Shown: positions 9,401-15,048, numbered from the stretch's first letter. The stretch: DNA of 19,350 bases from Pseudoselenomonas ruminantium (GCA_002448495.1 DJYL01000176.1:1-19350); one strand, 5' to 3'. Numbers and translations are program-made. Notes: generated by a model from the sequence alone, not told the origin.

Positions 9401-10071
9401 GGCAAATCTGCATACCAATCGTAAAAGGACAGGCCAGCTCCACCCATCAGCTGCATAAAGCGCAGGCCACCCGCATAGGAGAGCATGGACTTGGCCGGGA
9501 TGACGGAAAAGCCGAAGTTACGGTCCGGGCCGTATTTGACGGCAGAGTGAATCATGGAAGCCGCCACGATTTCCGAGGCTTCTTCCCAGGTGGAGCGCAC
9601 AAAGCCGCCCAGCCCACGGGCTTCCTTATACTTTTTCATCTTGGCAAGATCACCCGCAATACTCTGCCAGGCTTCCAGCACGGTCTGGTGATTTTTTTTC
9701 GCTTCCCGCCAAAGCTGCGCCAGTTCTCCCCGCAGATAGGGATATTTGATGCGGTGGGGGCTGTAGAGATACCAGGAAAAAGAAGCGCCGCGCGGGCAGC
9801 CCCGGGGTTCAAAATCCGGCATATCCGGAGCGGTTTCCGGGTAATCGTGAATCTGATTTTCCCAGGCCACCAGACCGTTCTTGACGTAGATGTTCCAGCT
9901 GCAGGAGCCGGTGCAGTTCACGCCATGCGTGGAATGGACGCACTTGTCAAAAGACCAGCGGTCACGGTAGGTATTTTCCCACTCCCGGCCACCTTCATTT
10001 AATTGCTGATGGCCACTGTCAGAATGTTCTTTCGGAACAAGATACATGAGTTTCTTAAATATATTGCTCAC
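6394..10071 (-). CDS. narG: Respiratory nitrate reductase alpha subunit (Mo-bisMGD)
   Basis: Catalytic subunit reducing nitrate to nitrite on the cytoplasmic side, with Mo-bis-MGD and one [4Fe-4S] cluster. The 1225 residues compare with about 1247 in E. coli. The N-terminal HSTHGVNCTGSCSWNIY followed by EPRGCPRGASFSWYLYSPHR gives the His/Cys3 ligands of the FS0 cluster. VPESSDWYNAGYIITWGSN contains the Asp that ligates Mo in NarG. Similarity to E. coli NarG runs to the end (PTHMIGGYGQLSYGFNYYG). The start is a GTG at 10071 with GGAGGG 8 nt upstream; a nearer ATG on the same strand is out of frame and hits a stop at once. First gene of narGHJI; its promoter (10119-10161) has the best Fnr box of the window. 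No dedicated Tat signal, as expected for a cytoplasmic-side enzyme. Confidence 0.98.
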   Translation of the reverse strand: MSNIFKKLMYLVPKEHSDSGHQQLNEGGREWENTYRDRWSFDKCVHSTHGVNCTGSCSWNIYVKNGLVAWENQIHDYPETAPDMPDFEPRGCPRGASFSWYLYSPHRIKYPYLRGELAQLWREAKKNHQTVLEAWQSIAGDLAKMKKYKEARGLGGFVRSTWEEASEIVAASMIHSAVKYGPDRNFGFSVIPAKSMLSYAGGLRFMQLMGGAGLSFYDWYADLPPASPQVWGDQTDVPESSDWYNAGYIITWGSNVPLTRTPDAHFLTEARYKGTKVVSIAPDYAESTTVADTWIPLKVGSDAALAMAMGHVILNEYYWGEPAEFFVEYTRKYTDFPFLVRVEENNGKYQPTRFLNGADMGREDKHADFKHYVIDEQTGKIAIPNGTMGDRWDRKDKWNLKEENSDNGEAIIPQLSVLKDKDEIVEIQLPYFGNEREERTLTRAIPVKKLKTAADEVLVTTVYDLTLANYAIDRGIGGEAASSYEEDIPYTPKWQEKYTGVPMDTVIHTAREFADNSLKTKGRTMVIMGGGINHWFHADVVYRTILNLLLFVGAEGRNGGGWAHYVGQEKLRPAEGWQRIMTGLDWKKPPRLQNSTSFYYFATDQWRSDEIDMSDLTAEGVKPRYRHAGDYNVMAARLGWLPSYPTFNKGGQQLHDEAQAAGLDVKTYIVNSLKAKSLQFAVEDPDNPANFPRNLFIWRNNLIGSSAKGHEFFLKYLLGTKNGLFSEEECPKRPEEIKWRDEAELNQLSGAANGKLDLLIDLDFRMASSALYADVVLPTATWYEKDDLSSTDMHPFVHPFQAAVDPMWEAKTDWEIFKTLAKKVSEVAKEANVKPYHDVVAMPIQHDSEGETAQPAGKICDWSKGECDPIPGKTMPNLMETELDFTKVYEKWIALGPGVAEKMGSLSMSWDSTDEYAEIGKRNGTIQNKDFISYGMPSIADAKQAADAVMGLSTTTNGKVAVKAWKSLEKETGLSGLTKLAQDREHERFTFEQVAVQPRETITSPTFTGSNQNRRYTPFTTSVEELVPFRTITGRQSFYLDHEMMHEMGEAMATYKPILDYLPIKNKLGGAKEITLKYLTPHNKWSTHSMYFDSQQLLTLFRGGQTVWFNEKDAAEIGVQDNDWVELYNHNGVVASRAVVSPRLPRGVIYMHHAQDKHINVPGSKITGTRAGTHNTPTRIHMKPTHMIGGYGQLSYGFNYYGPTGNQRDMYVVARKMEEVDWLED

Positions 10072-10118
10072 GTTGACATCCCTCCCTCAAAATAATTAAC
10101 ACATTTATGTTGGCTATT

Positions 10119-10161
10119 ATTTTAACTTACTTGTGATTTTTTTCATGTGATAAATATCACT
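10119..10161 (-). promoter_or_regulatory. narGHJI promoter with near-consensus Fnr box
   Basis: TGTGA-TAAATA-TCACT at 10146-10161 (centre 10153.5) is one base from a perfect TGTGA-N6-TCACA palindrome. On the - strand a -10 TAAAAT lies at 10124-10119, its first base 29.5 bp from the box centre. A start near 10112 would leave a leader of about 41 nt before the narG GTG. No separate NarL-type heptamer array was recognised. Anaerobic activation by the adjacent Fnr is inferred. Confidence 0.75.
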
Positions 10162-10228
10162 GTTCAAGAAAACTGTGGAAAAAACCGTATGTCGTGTGAG
10201 AAAAATTACAGAGTAAATGATTGTCATT

Positions 10229-10237
10229 TGCTATACT
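10229..10237 (+). promoter_or_regulatory. Extended -10 promoter of the methyltransferase gene
   Basis: TGCTATACT matches the extended -10 form TGnTATAAT in all but one core base; no good -35 lies 16-18 bp upstream. It predicts a start near 10243, a short distance before GGAGG at 10261 and the ATG at 10273. Confidence 0.55.
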
Positions 10238-10272
10238 TTCAAGAAGAAAAGGATTGTAAGGGAGGAGTTGAC

Positions 10273-10953
10273 ATGCAGCGCTATGCAGAGGTAAGGCGGG
10301 CTTATCAGCGGATAGGGATTCGTGCCTCCCGCTATGACGGCATGATGACCAATAGCTCCATGCTGGGACGGCTGGCCCTGCGGCTGTTCTGGGGCTTGCC
10401 AGAAGAGAATTACCGCAAGTATATCGCGCAGGCTTTTAGCGGTATACCGGCAGGTTTTGACGGCAGGATGCTGGAAGTGCCGGTGGGCACTGGTGCCTTG
10501 TCCCTGCCTGTTTATTGTGACCTGCCGGGCGCAGACATCACCTGTCTGGACTTTTCTCAGGAAATGCTGGCCAAAGCACGGGAAAGAGCCGTAGCTATGG
10601 ATTTATTTCGCCTGAAATTCTTAGCCGGAGATGTGGGGCAACTTCCGTTTGTGGATAACAGCTTTGACTTAGTGCTGTCCATCAATGGTTTCCATGCCTT
10701 TCCCGACAAGCCGTCTGCTTTTCGGGAAACCTGGAGGGTGCTGCAAAAAAATGGCATTTTTACCGGCTGTGTTTACATCAGCGGTCAAAATGTTGTAACG
10801 GATTTGTTTGTAAAGACTTTCTGCAGTTATCGCGGTTATTTTACGCCGCCCTTTGATAATCTGGACAGCTTGCAGGAAAAATTGCGTTTGCTTTATAAAG
10901 ATGTACAGGTAACAAACATCGGTTCGTTTGCCTGCTTCAAATGTCAGAAATAA
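10273..10953 (+). CDS. Class I SAM-dependent methyltransferase, substrate unknown
   Basis: Cytoplasmic methyltransferase of the Methyltransf_11/UbiE-like fold, 226 residues. Motif I is LEVPVGTGALSLP at about 67-79 (the glycine loop reads VGTG). The acidic SAM-ribose residue is D93 in TCLDFSQEML, D120 sits in LAGDVGQLPF, and the post-motif strand is SFDLVLSINGFHAFPD. The ATG at 10273 has GGAGG 7 nt upstream. The frame continues back to a GTG at 10147, but that lies inside the Fnr box of narG, so the longer form is unlikely. It is divergent from narG and lies upstream of an ArsR-led operon. Substrate cannot be told; menaquinone or small-molecule methylation are possibilities only. A decayed copy of codons about 158-175 lies at 13857-13908. 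Confidence 0.85.
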   Translation: MQRYAEVRRAYQRIGIRASRYDGMMTNSSMLGRLALRLFWGLPEENYRKYIAQAFSGIPAGFDGRMLEVPVGTGALSLPVYCDLPGADITCLDFSQEMLAKARERAVAMDLFRLKFLAGDVGQLPFVDNSFDLVLSINGFHAFPDKPSAFRETWRVLQKNGIFTGCVYISGQNVVTDLFVKTFCSYRGYFTPPFDNLDSLQEKLRLLYKDVQVTNIGSFACFKCQK

Positions 10954-10979
10954 GAGGAGCACTTTTACAAACCAGCATG

Positions 10980-11008
10980 TTGACATTTGCATCGTAAAAA
11001 CGTAATAT
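10980..11008 (+). promoter_or_regulatory. Promoter of the arsR-cdr operon
   Basis: A perfect -35 TTGACA at 10980-10985 is followed after 17 bp by TAATAT at 11003-11008. It lies 45 bp before the arsR start. An ArsR operator would be expected to overlap it, but I see no convincing tight palindrome; only CTTCAAATG (10935-10943) and its complement CATTTGAAG (11032-11040) flank the promoter, 88 bp apart. Confidence 0.65.
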
Positions 11009-11053
11009 AAGGATATAGAGTTATAGAGTCGCATTTGAAGAGGTGATTAGGAA

Positions 11054-11362
11054 TTGATAAAGGATCGTGAAGTGCTGGAGGAGGCGGCAGAAATGCTCAA
11101 GGCTATTGCTCATCCTGTCCGTCTTTGCATTGTGCGCAGGCTATGGCGGAAGGGCGCCTGCAATGTGACGAATATGCAGGGATGCCTGGATGTACCGCAG
11201 TCCACTATCTCACAGCAGCTGGGGAAACTCCGGCAGGCTGGAATTATTGAAGGGGAGCGTCAGGGACTGGAGGTGTGGTATTCCCTAAAAGATGACAGGG
11301 TTATAAAACTTCTGGAAATACTGTTTGGCAGGCAGAAGCATGAGAAAGGAAATTCAAAGTGA
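11054..11362 (+). CDS. ArsR/SmtB-family repressor
   Basis: Small winged-HTH dimeric repressor, 102 residues, typical of the family. The N-terminus EAAEMLKAIAHPVRLCIVRR is the classic ArsR start, and the recognition helix region is DVPQSTISQQLGKLRQAGII. Cysteines are C25, C36 and C44. There is no CVC metal site of the ArsR/CadC kind and no Cys in the last helix, so neither an arsenic/cadmium sensor nor a standard SqrR/BigR-type two-Cys persulfide sensor is directly supported, although the downstream persulfide-type reductase makes a thiol or sulfur signal attractive. The start is a TTG at 11054 with AGGTGA at 11041-11046; no better ATG exists. It overlaps the next gene by 4 nt and probably represses its own operon. 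Confidence 0.88.
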   Translation: MIKDREVLEEAAEMLKAIAHPVRLCIVRRLWRKGACNVTNMQGCLDVPQSTISQQLGKLRQAGIIEGERQGLEVWYSLKDDRVIKLLEILFGRQKHEKGNSK

Positions 11363-11565
11363 AAAATAAAATAGCAAAGCGCAAGGCAGTTCCCCGGCGG
11401 GAATTATGTGCCGCTTGCGGGGCGTGTGAGGCGGTTTGCAAGCGCAAGGCCATAAAAATATGGAAGGGCAGTTACTCGGTAGTGGATGAGTCTCTGTGCG
11501 TAGGCTGCGGGCTGTGCGCCAGAGAGTGCCCGGCCTCTATTATTAAAATTGAGGAGAGATTATGA
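11359..11565 (+). CDS. 2[4Fe-4S] ferredoxin
   Basis: Small electron carrier of 68 residues with two cluster motifs: CAACGACEAVCKRKAI at about 17-32 and CVGCGLCARECPA near 47-59. The second ends in the usual CP; the first has Lys-Arg after its last Cys. A basic N-terminus (KNKIAKRKAVPRR) carries no signal peptide, so the protein is cytoplasmic. The start is a GTG at 11359 overlapping the arsR stop (GTGA); an AGGA lies upstream. The stop overlaps the next ATG. It likely passes electrons between the membrane protein encoded next and a soluble partner, perhaps the flavoprotein at the operon end. That partnership is inferred from coupling alone. Confidence 0.88.
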   Translation: MKNKIAKRKAVPRRELCAACGACEAVCKRKAIKIWKGSYSVVDESLCVGCGLCARECPASIIKIEERL

Positions 11566-12167
11566 AACAACATTGGTACAACTATCTCTGGATTTGGTCG
11601 GTGATTTATTTCACCATGGGATTTTTTAACATCCTCTTTGCCTGGCTGGGGCTTATCAGCTTTTTCCTGCCGCTCATTTTTGCAATCGGGAAGGGGAGCA
11701 AGGGGGTCTGCAACCGCTACTGTGACCGTGGGCAGCTGTTGCGGTTGCTGGGCAGTCAAAAGGGTTTTTCCCGTCAAAAGGATATGCCGGGCTGGATGAA
11801 GAGCAAGGCGTTTCGCTATGGCTTTATGGTATTCTTTTTGGTTATGTTTGGTAATATGCTGTTTGGCACTTATCAGGTTTGTGCCGGGGCAGCAAGCCTT
11901 AGCGAAGTGGTGATTTTTTTCTGGACGTTAGATGTGCCCTGGCATTTTGATTATCGCACGGCGGCAGACCCTTGGGTGTCCCAGTTTGCTTTTGGCTTTT
12001 ACAGCCTGATGCTGACCTCAGCAATTTTGGGCATTCTAACGATGCTTTTATACAAGCCGCGCTCCTGGTGTGTTTATTGCCCGATGGGGACAATGACACA
12101 GATTATTTGCAAAGCGAAAGCAGGCAGTGAAAATGATGAAACGATGAAAGGTGTGCAGGAAAAATGA
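11562..12167 (+). CDS. NapH-like membrane 4Fe-4S-type protein without ferredoxin domain
   Basis: Integral membrane protein of 201 residues with about four hydrophobic stretches (8-45, 86-106, 113-124, 142-164). Cys pairs follow membrane segments: C50/C54 in KGVCNRYCDRGQLL and C170/C173 in SWCVYCPMGTMTQIICK, with C183 nearby. These resemble the paired CxxxCP motifs of NapH/NosR/CcoG-type proteins, such as NapH at 15723, but the cytoplasmic di-cluster domain is missing. The separate ferredoxin gene just upstream may supply it. ATG at 11562 overlaps the ferredoxin stop as ATGA and has GAGGAG upstream. A near-identical piece of its 3' part sits in front of napD (14609-14677). Exact electron donor and acceptor are unknown. 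Confidence 0.75.
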   Translation: MKQHWYNYLWIWSVIYFTMGFFNILFAWLGLISFFLPLIFAIGKGSKGVCNRYCDRGQLLRLLGSQKGFSRQKDMPGWMKSKAFRYGFMVFFLVMFGNMLFGTYQVCAGAASLSEVVIFFWTLDVPWHFDYRTAADPWVSQFAFGFYSLMLTSAILGILTMLLYKPRSWCVYCPMGTMTQIICKAKAGSENDETMKGVQEK

Positions 12168-13822
12168 GTAAGTATATTATTGTCGGCGGTGTTGCAGGCG
12201 GTGCTACGGCAGCAGCTAGGCTTCGCCGCTTGGATGAAGGGGCAGAAATTGTTTTGGTGGAGCGGGGCAGAGAGATTTCCTTTGCCAATTGCGGTTTGCC
12301 CTATTATGTGGGAGGTACGATTCCCGAGCGGGATGAATTATTGCTTATGACGCCGGAGCGGTTCCACAATTTATTCAATGTGGATGTGCGTATCCAGAGC
12401 GAGGTTATCCACGTGGATACGAAGCAGAAGATAGTCACCATCAAGGCCGGAGAGAAGGAATACGCAGAAAATTATGATGCACTGGTGCTTTCTCACGGTG
12501 CCAAGCCGCTGCGTCCGCCTATTCCCGGCATTGACCATCCGCATATCGTGACTCTTAGGAATGTGCCGGATGCAGATGCTATGCGCCAGCTGGCCCAGCG
12601 TTATGCCAAGGGCAAAGCTGTGGTAGTTGGTGGCGGATTTATCGGCGTGGAGGCGGCGGAGAATCTCAGGGAACGGGGCATGGATGTCACATTGGTGGAA
12701 GCGGTGCCGCATATACTCGCGCCTTTTGATAATGATATGGTTGTGCTGGCAGAAAAAGAACTGCGTCAGAATGGAGTCAATTTGCTCCTTGGCCGCGGCG
12801 TGCAGGAGTTTGTCTCTGTAAATGATGATGAACTGGAAGTACATCTGGCTGATGGGACAGCGCTGCCAGCTAATCTTGTGGTACTGGCCATTGGCGTAAG
12901 GCCAGATACGGCCTTCCTGTCGGACAGCGGCATCCGTATTGGTGAAAGAGGGCATATTCTGGTCAATGAGTACATGCAGACCAGTGCAGAAGGCGTATAT
13001 GCCGTAGGTGATGCCGTGATGACCTTTGACCATCAGACCGGGAAGGAAGCTGCTTTGGCTCTGGCAGGCCCAGCCAATCGGCAGGCAAGGCTGGCCGCTG
13101 ACAATATTGCCGGCAGAAAAAGACAATACAAAGGCGTGGTAGGAAGTTCCATCCTGAAGGTCTTTGGCCTTACGGCAGCCTCCACGGGCAAGAATGAACG
13201 GGCTTTGGAACGGGAAGGGCTCGTGTATGGCAAGGATTACCGCTATACTTTGACCTATCCCACATCCCATGTGACCTATTACCCCGGGGCTGAGGTCTTT
13301 GCCTTGAAGATGATTTTCAGCTTGCAGGACGGGAAGGTGCTGGGCGCTCAGGCTATCGGAAAAAGCGGCGTGGATAAGTGCATTGATACCGTGGCGGCTG
13401 TACTGCAGTTTGGCGGGACAGTTTATGATTTGATTGACATTGAGCTTTCCTATGCGCCGCCCTTTGGTGCGGCCAAGGCTCCGCTGAATATGGCAGGGTA
13501 TTATGCGGATAATATCCTCAATGGTTTGGCAAATCCACTGCGCCCCGCTGAACTGGGGCAGGTCATAGAGCAGGGAGCGATGGTCATTGACCTGCGCTCT
13601 CCGGCAATGTATAGTGAAGGACATATTGATGGGGCGGTGAATATTCCCGCAGAGCAGCTGCGAAGAAATTTAGACAAGCTGGACAAGCAGCGCACCATCC
13701 TGCTGGCCTGCAAGACAGGCCTCAACGGCTATTTCATGGAAAGAATGTTGCGCCAAAAGGGCTTTAAGGCAAGAAATCTTATGGGCGGGTGCGCCTACTT
13801 GGCAAATTTTAAGGATTTATGA
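12164..13822 (+). CDS. cdr: CoA-disulfide/persulfide reductase with C-terminal rhodanese domain
   Basis: FAD-dependent pyridine-nucleotide disulfide oxidoreductase fused to rhodanese, 552 residues, the length of CoADR-RHD enzymes. The N-terminal FAD site is YIIVGGVAGGATAAARLRRL (4-23). The active Cys is C43 in SFANCGLPYYVGG, the single-Cys signature of CoA-disulfide reductase. The NAD(P)H motif is AVVVGGGFIGVEAAE near 152-166, and the second FAD motif is GVYAVGDAV. The rhodanese domain (about 460-552) has active C516 in LLACKTGLNGY, with another Cys at 543. Known relatives reduce CoA disulfide and CoA or other persulfides. The start overlaps the previous stop as ATGA. Last gene of the ArsR-led operon, so it may act in sulfane-sulfur handling or thiol redox balance linked to the Fe-S proteins encoded before it. 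Confidence 0.92.
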   Translation: MSKYIIVGGVAGGATAAARLRRLDEGAEIVLVERGREISFANCGLPYYVGGTIPERDELLLMTPERFHNLFNVDVRIQSEVIHVDTKQKIVTIKAGEKEYAENYDALVLSHGAKPLRPPIPGIDHPHIVTLRNVPDADAMRQLAQRYAKGKAVVVGGGFIGVEAAENLRERGMDVTLVEAVPHILAPFDNDMVVLAEKELRQNGVNLLLGRGVQEFVSVNDDELEVHLADGTALPANLVVLAIGVRPDTAFLSDSGIRIGERGHILVNEYMQTSAEGVYAVGDAVMTFDHQTGKEAALALAGPANRQARLAADNIAGRKRQYKGVVGSSILKVFGLTAASTGKNERALEREGLVYGKDYRYTLTYPTSHVTYYPGAEVFALKMIFSLQDGKVLGAQAIGKSGVDKCIDTVAAVLQFGGTVYDLIDIELSYAPPFGAAKAPLNMAGYYADNILNGLANPLRPAELGQVIEQGAMVIDLRSPAMYSEGHIDGAVNIPAEQLRRNLDKLDKQRTILLACKTGLNGYFMERMLRQKGFKARNLMGGCAYLANFKDL

Positions 13823-13856
13823 ATCACTGATGTAACAAAAATCAATTTGGGCAGGA

Positions 13857-13908
13857 GAAAAAACGGCATTTTAACCGGCTGTGTCTATATCAGCGGTTAA
13901 AATGCCGT
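13857..13908 (+). pseudogene. Remnant of a second copy of the methyltransferase gene
   Basis: Aligned without gaps to 10745-10796 inside the methyltransferase gene, 44 of 52 bases agree by eye. Translated in the matching frame it reads KNGILTGCVYISG-stop-N against KNGIFTGCVYISGQN. Several differences are third-base changes that keep the amino acid (GTT/GTC, TAC/TAT), as expected of a once-coding copy. CAG-to-TAA-type decay has put a stop where Gln was. No more of the gene is convincing outside this stretch. It now forms the hairpin of the overlapping terminator. Confidence 0.75.
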
Positions 13909-13910
13909 TT
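13858..13910 (-). terminator. Terminator of the 197-residue gene, possibly also of cdr
   Basis: A perfect 17-bp stem joins 13861-13877 (AAACGGCATTTTAACCG) to 13894-13910 around a 16-nt loop. On the - strand the stem is followed by a run of six T (TTTTTTCTCC), placed 23 nt after the stop of the 197-residue gene, so it fits as its rho-independent terminator. On the + strand only three T follow, so it would be weak for cdr. It is built from the methyltransferase remnant. Confidence 0.8.
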
Positions 13911-13933
13911 GGGCTAAATATGTCCTTCACAAT

Positions 13934-14527
13934 TTAAGCAAGCAGTTTATAGCGGCCTGCTTCTGCGAATAAAGAAAAAGATGTTTTGGCTAGCAGCCCT
14001 GCTATCAGGTGATTTCGCAGGTCGTGATAATGTTCTGGATTTCCACCAACTTTTGTCCAATATGTGCTATGGACATCAAAGCGTTGTTCCCAGGTGAAGG
14101 AATCCTCGCTTTTATCCGTGACGATGTTGACACCATCACAGGGCATGCCGTCCAAAGTGCAGCTGTCGATGAACTTATAACATTCCTGAGCGGTCAAATT
14201 GGTTCCTGTATTTTTTTCTGCGCCCAAATTGAATACAATGTCCTTCAGCATGTCCAGACGTTCTTCATGGTGTGCCAGCAATTTCGTCACTAACGCCGCA
14301 TAGCGGGTTTCAACATTTTCAATACATGCGGACAACCAGCCGTGAATATTGGCTTCATCAATGATTTCATTCAGTGGACGGGTTTCATCGTTTTTATATG
14401 CTGTGGTCTCATCCGCAGTCAGCCAGCCTTTTTCTTCTGCCGCAGCTGCCACACGGCGGATTATTTCCTCCTGAACCTGAATCTTGTCATACATCCAAAA
14501 GTGTATCGAGCCTAAAAATGCGCTCAT
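13934..14527 (-). CDS. Protein of unrecognised family, probable Fnr-regulated
   Basis: I do not recognise a named family. The 197 residues are soluble and mostly helical, with no signal peptide or membrane helix. The N-terminus MSAFLGSIHFWMYDKIQVQEE has a conserved-looking look of a small helical bundle. Eight histidines are spread through it (9, 62, 86, 87, 153, 166, 168, 173), several in pairs or HxH (HAHHEER-like at 86-87, EHYHDLRNH at 165-173), and there are four cysteines (68, 116, 123, 130; DSCTLDGMPCDGVN). Metal or haem binding is possible but not shown. ATG at 14527 has GAGGAGG upstream. The gene is alone on the - strand between the cdr and nap operons, with its own Fnr-type promoter and hairpin terminator, so a role in anaerobic or nitrogen-oxide metabolism is inferred. 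Confidence 0.8.
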   Translation of the reverse strand: MSAFLGSIHFWMYDKIQVQEEIIRRVAAAAEEKGWLTADETTAYKNDETRPLNEIIDEANIHGWLSACIENVETRYAALVTKLLAHHEERLDMLKDIVFNLGAEKNTGTNLTAQECYKFIDSCTLDGMPCDGVNIVTDKSEDSFTWEQRFDVHSTYWTKVGGNPEHYHDLRNHLIAGLLAKTSFSLFAEAGRYKLLA

Positions 14528-14558
14528 AAATATTCCTCCTCGTCATTAACATGGCTTC

Positions 14559-14601
14559 ATGTTAACAAGTTTATGACAGTTATGCAGTAACAAATATTAC
14601 A
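14559..14601 (-). promoter_or_regulatory. Promoter of the 197-residue gene with Fnr-like box
   Basis: On the - strand 14601-14586 reads TGTAA-TATTTG-TTACT, a weaker version of TGTGA-N6-TCACA (G to A at the same place in both halves), centre 14593.5. A -10 TAACAT at 14564-14559 begins 29.5 bp from that centre, the same geometry as narK, fnr and narG. The box shares CAGTAACAAATAT with the fnr box. Predicted start near 14552, leader about 25 nt. Confidence 0.5.
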
Positions 14602-14608
14602 AAGAGTT

Positions 14609-14681
14609 CAAGCTGCGCTCCTGAGAGGATTGTCCCATGGAGACAATGACACAGATTATTTGCAAAGCGAAAGCAGGTCAG
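14609..14681 (+). pseudogene. Remnant of the 3' part of the NapH-like membrane gene
   Basis: Bases 14643-14677 equal 12090-12124 exactly (35 bases), and 14634-14677 agrees at 42 of 44. Upstream, CAAGCTGCGCTC (14609-14620) matches CAAGCCGCGCTC (12053-12064) after a 3-nt deletion. In frame it reads KLRS-stop-EDCPMETMTQIICKAKAG against KPRSWCVYCPMGTMTQIICKAKAG, with TGG of Trp now TGA. Past 14677 the two diverge. It has no start of its own and lies between the Fnr-like box and napD, filling most of the napD leader. Confidence 0.8.
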
Positions 14682-14747
14682 GCAGGAATTTCAGCTGGCC
14701 TTGGAGAATAGTAACGACAAATGGAGTATGTATTTGGGAAGGGATGG

Positions 14748-14990
14748 ATGTGCATGGCTCTGGGCAGCATGATACTTAAGATGAAACCAAAGGCGGAAAG
14801 TTCTTTGCGGACATATTTGGCAGGCCTTTCAGGAGTCAGTGTGGAAGAGACGACGCCCCAGGGAGAACTTATCCTTATGGTGGAGGCCGAAAATTTAACA
14901 GCTTTGCATAACCTGAGTCAGGATATTGAGAAGGCAGACGGCGTTTTAGGGCTGTATCCAAGTTATATTACGACAGAAGACGAAGCATAG
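14748..14990 (+). CDS. napD: NapD-like chaperone for periplasmic nitrate reductase
   Basis: Small cytoplasmic chaperone that binds the Tat signal of NapA and helps its maturation. From the ATG at 14748 it has 80 residues. The pattern is that of NapD: a hydrophobic first strand (ALGSMILKMKP), then LAGLSGVSVEETTPQGELILMVEAEN, and a final GVLGLYPSYI, the ferredoxin-like fold. ATGs at 14721 (89 residues, with a poor ribosome-binding site) and 14754 (MALGSMIL, best fit to family start) are alternatives; AAGGGA at 14739-14744 suits the later ones. The stop at 14988-14990 is sure. It precedes the napGHC-A genes but is separated from them by a likely terminator and a new promoter. Recognition is by short pattern and context. 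Confidence 0.75.
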   Translation: MCMALGSMILKMKPKAESSLRTYLAGLSGVSVEETTPQGELILMVEAENLTALHNLSQDIEKADGVLGLYPSYITTEDEA

Positions 14991-14997
14991 CAGCAAC

Positions 14998-15048
14998 AGG
15001 CAGTGAAAGGGTATGGGAGATTCGTAAATATCTGGTCGCTGCCTTTTT
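14998..15048 (+). terminator. Possible terminator after napD
   Basis: AGGCAGTG (14998-15005) can pair with CGCTGCCT (15037-15044), with one weak pair, around a long loop that can itself fold (AGAT...ATCT). TTTTT runs at 15044-15048. The long loop makes this weaker than the other terminators here. Confidence 0.45.

Noticed and set aside
8959..10002. Open frame of 347 codons on the + strand opposite narG
   Set aside because: Shadow of the narG coding frame; no family resemblance.
10147..10272. N-terminal extension of the methyltransferase from a GTG at 10147
   Set aside because: It begins inside the narG Fnr box and upstream of the likely promoter; the ATG at 10273 has a strong GGAGG.
10935..11040. 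CTTCAAATG...CATTTGAAG inverted repeat as ArsR operator
   Set aside because: The arms are 88 bp apart and one lies in the methyltransferase coding end; ArsR operators are compact. Kept only as a note.
12371..13624. Open frame of 417 codons on the - strand opposite cdr
   Set aside because: Shadow frame of a clear flavoprotein gene.
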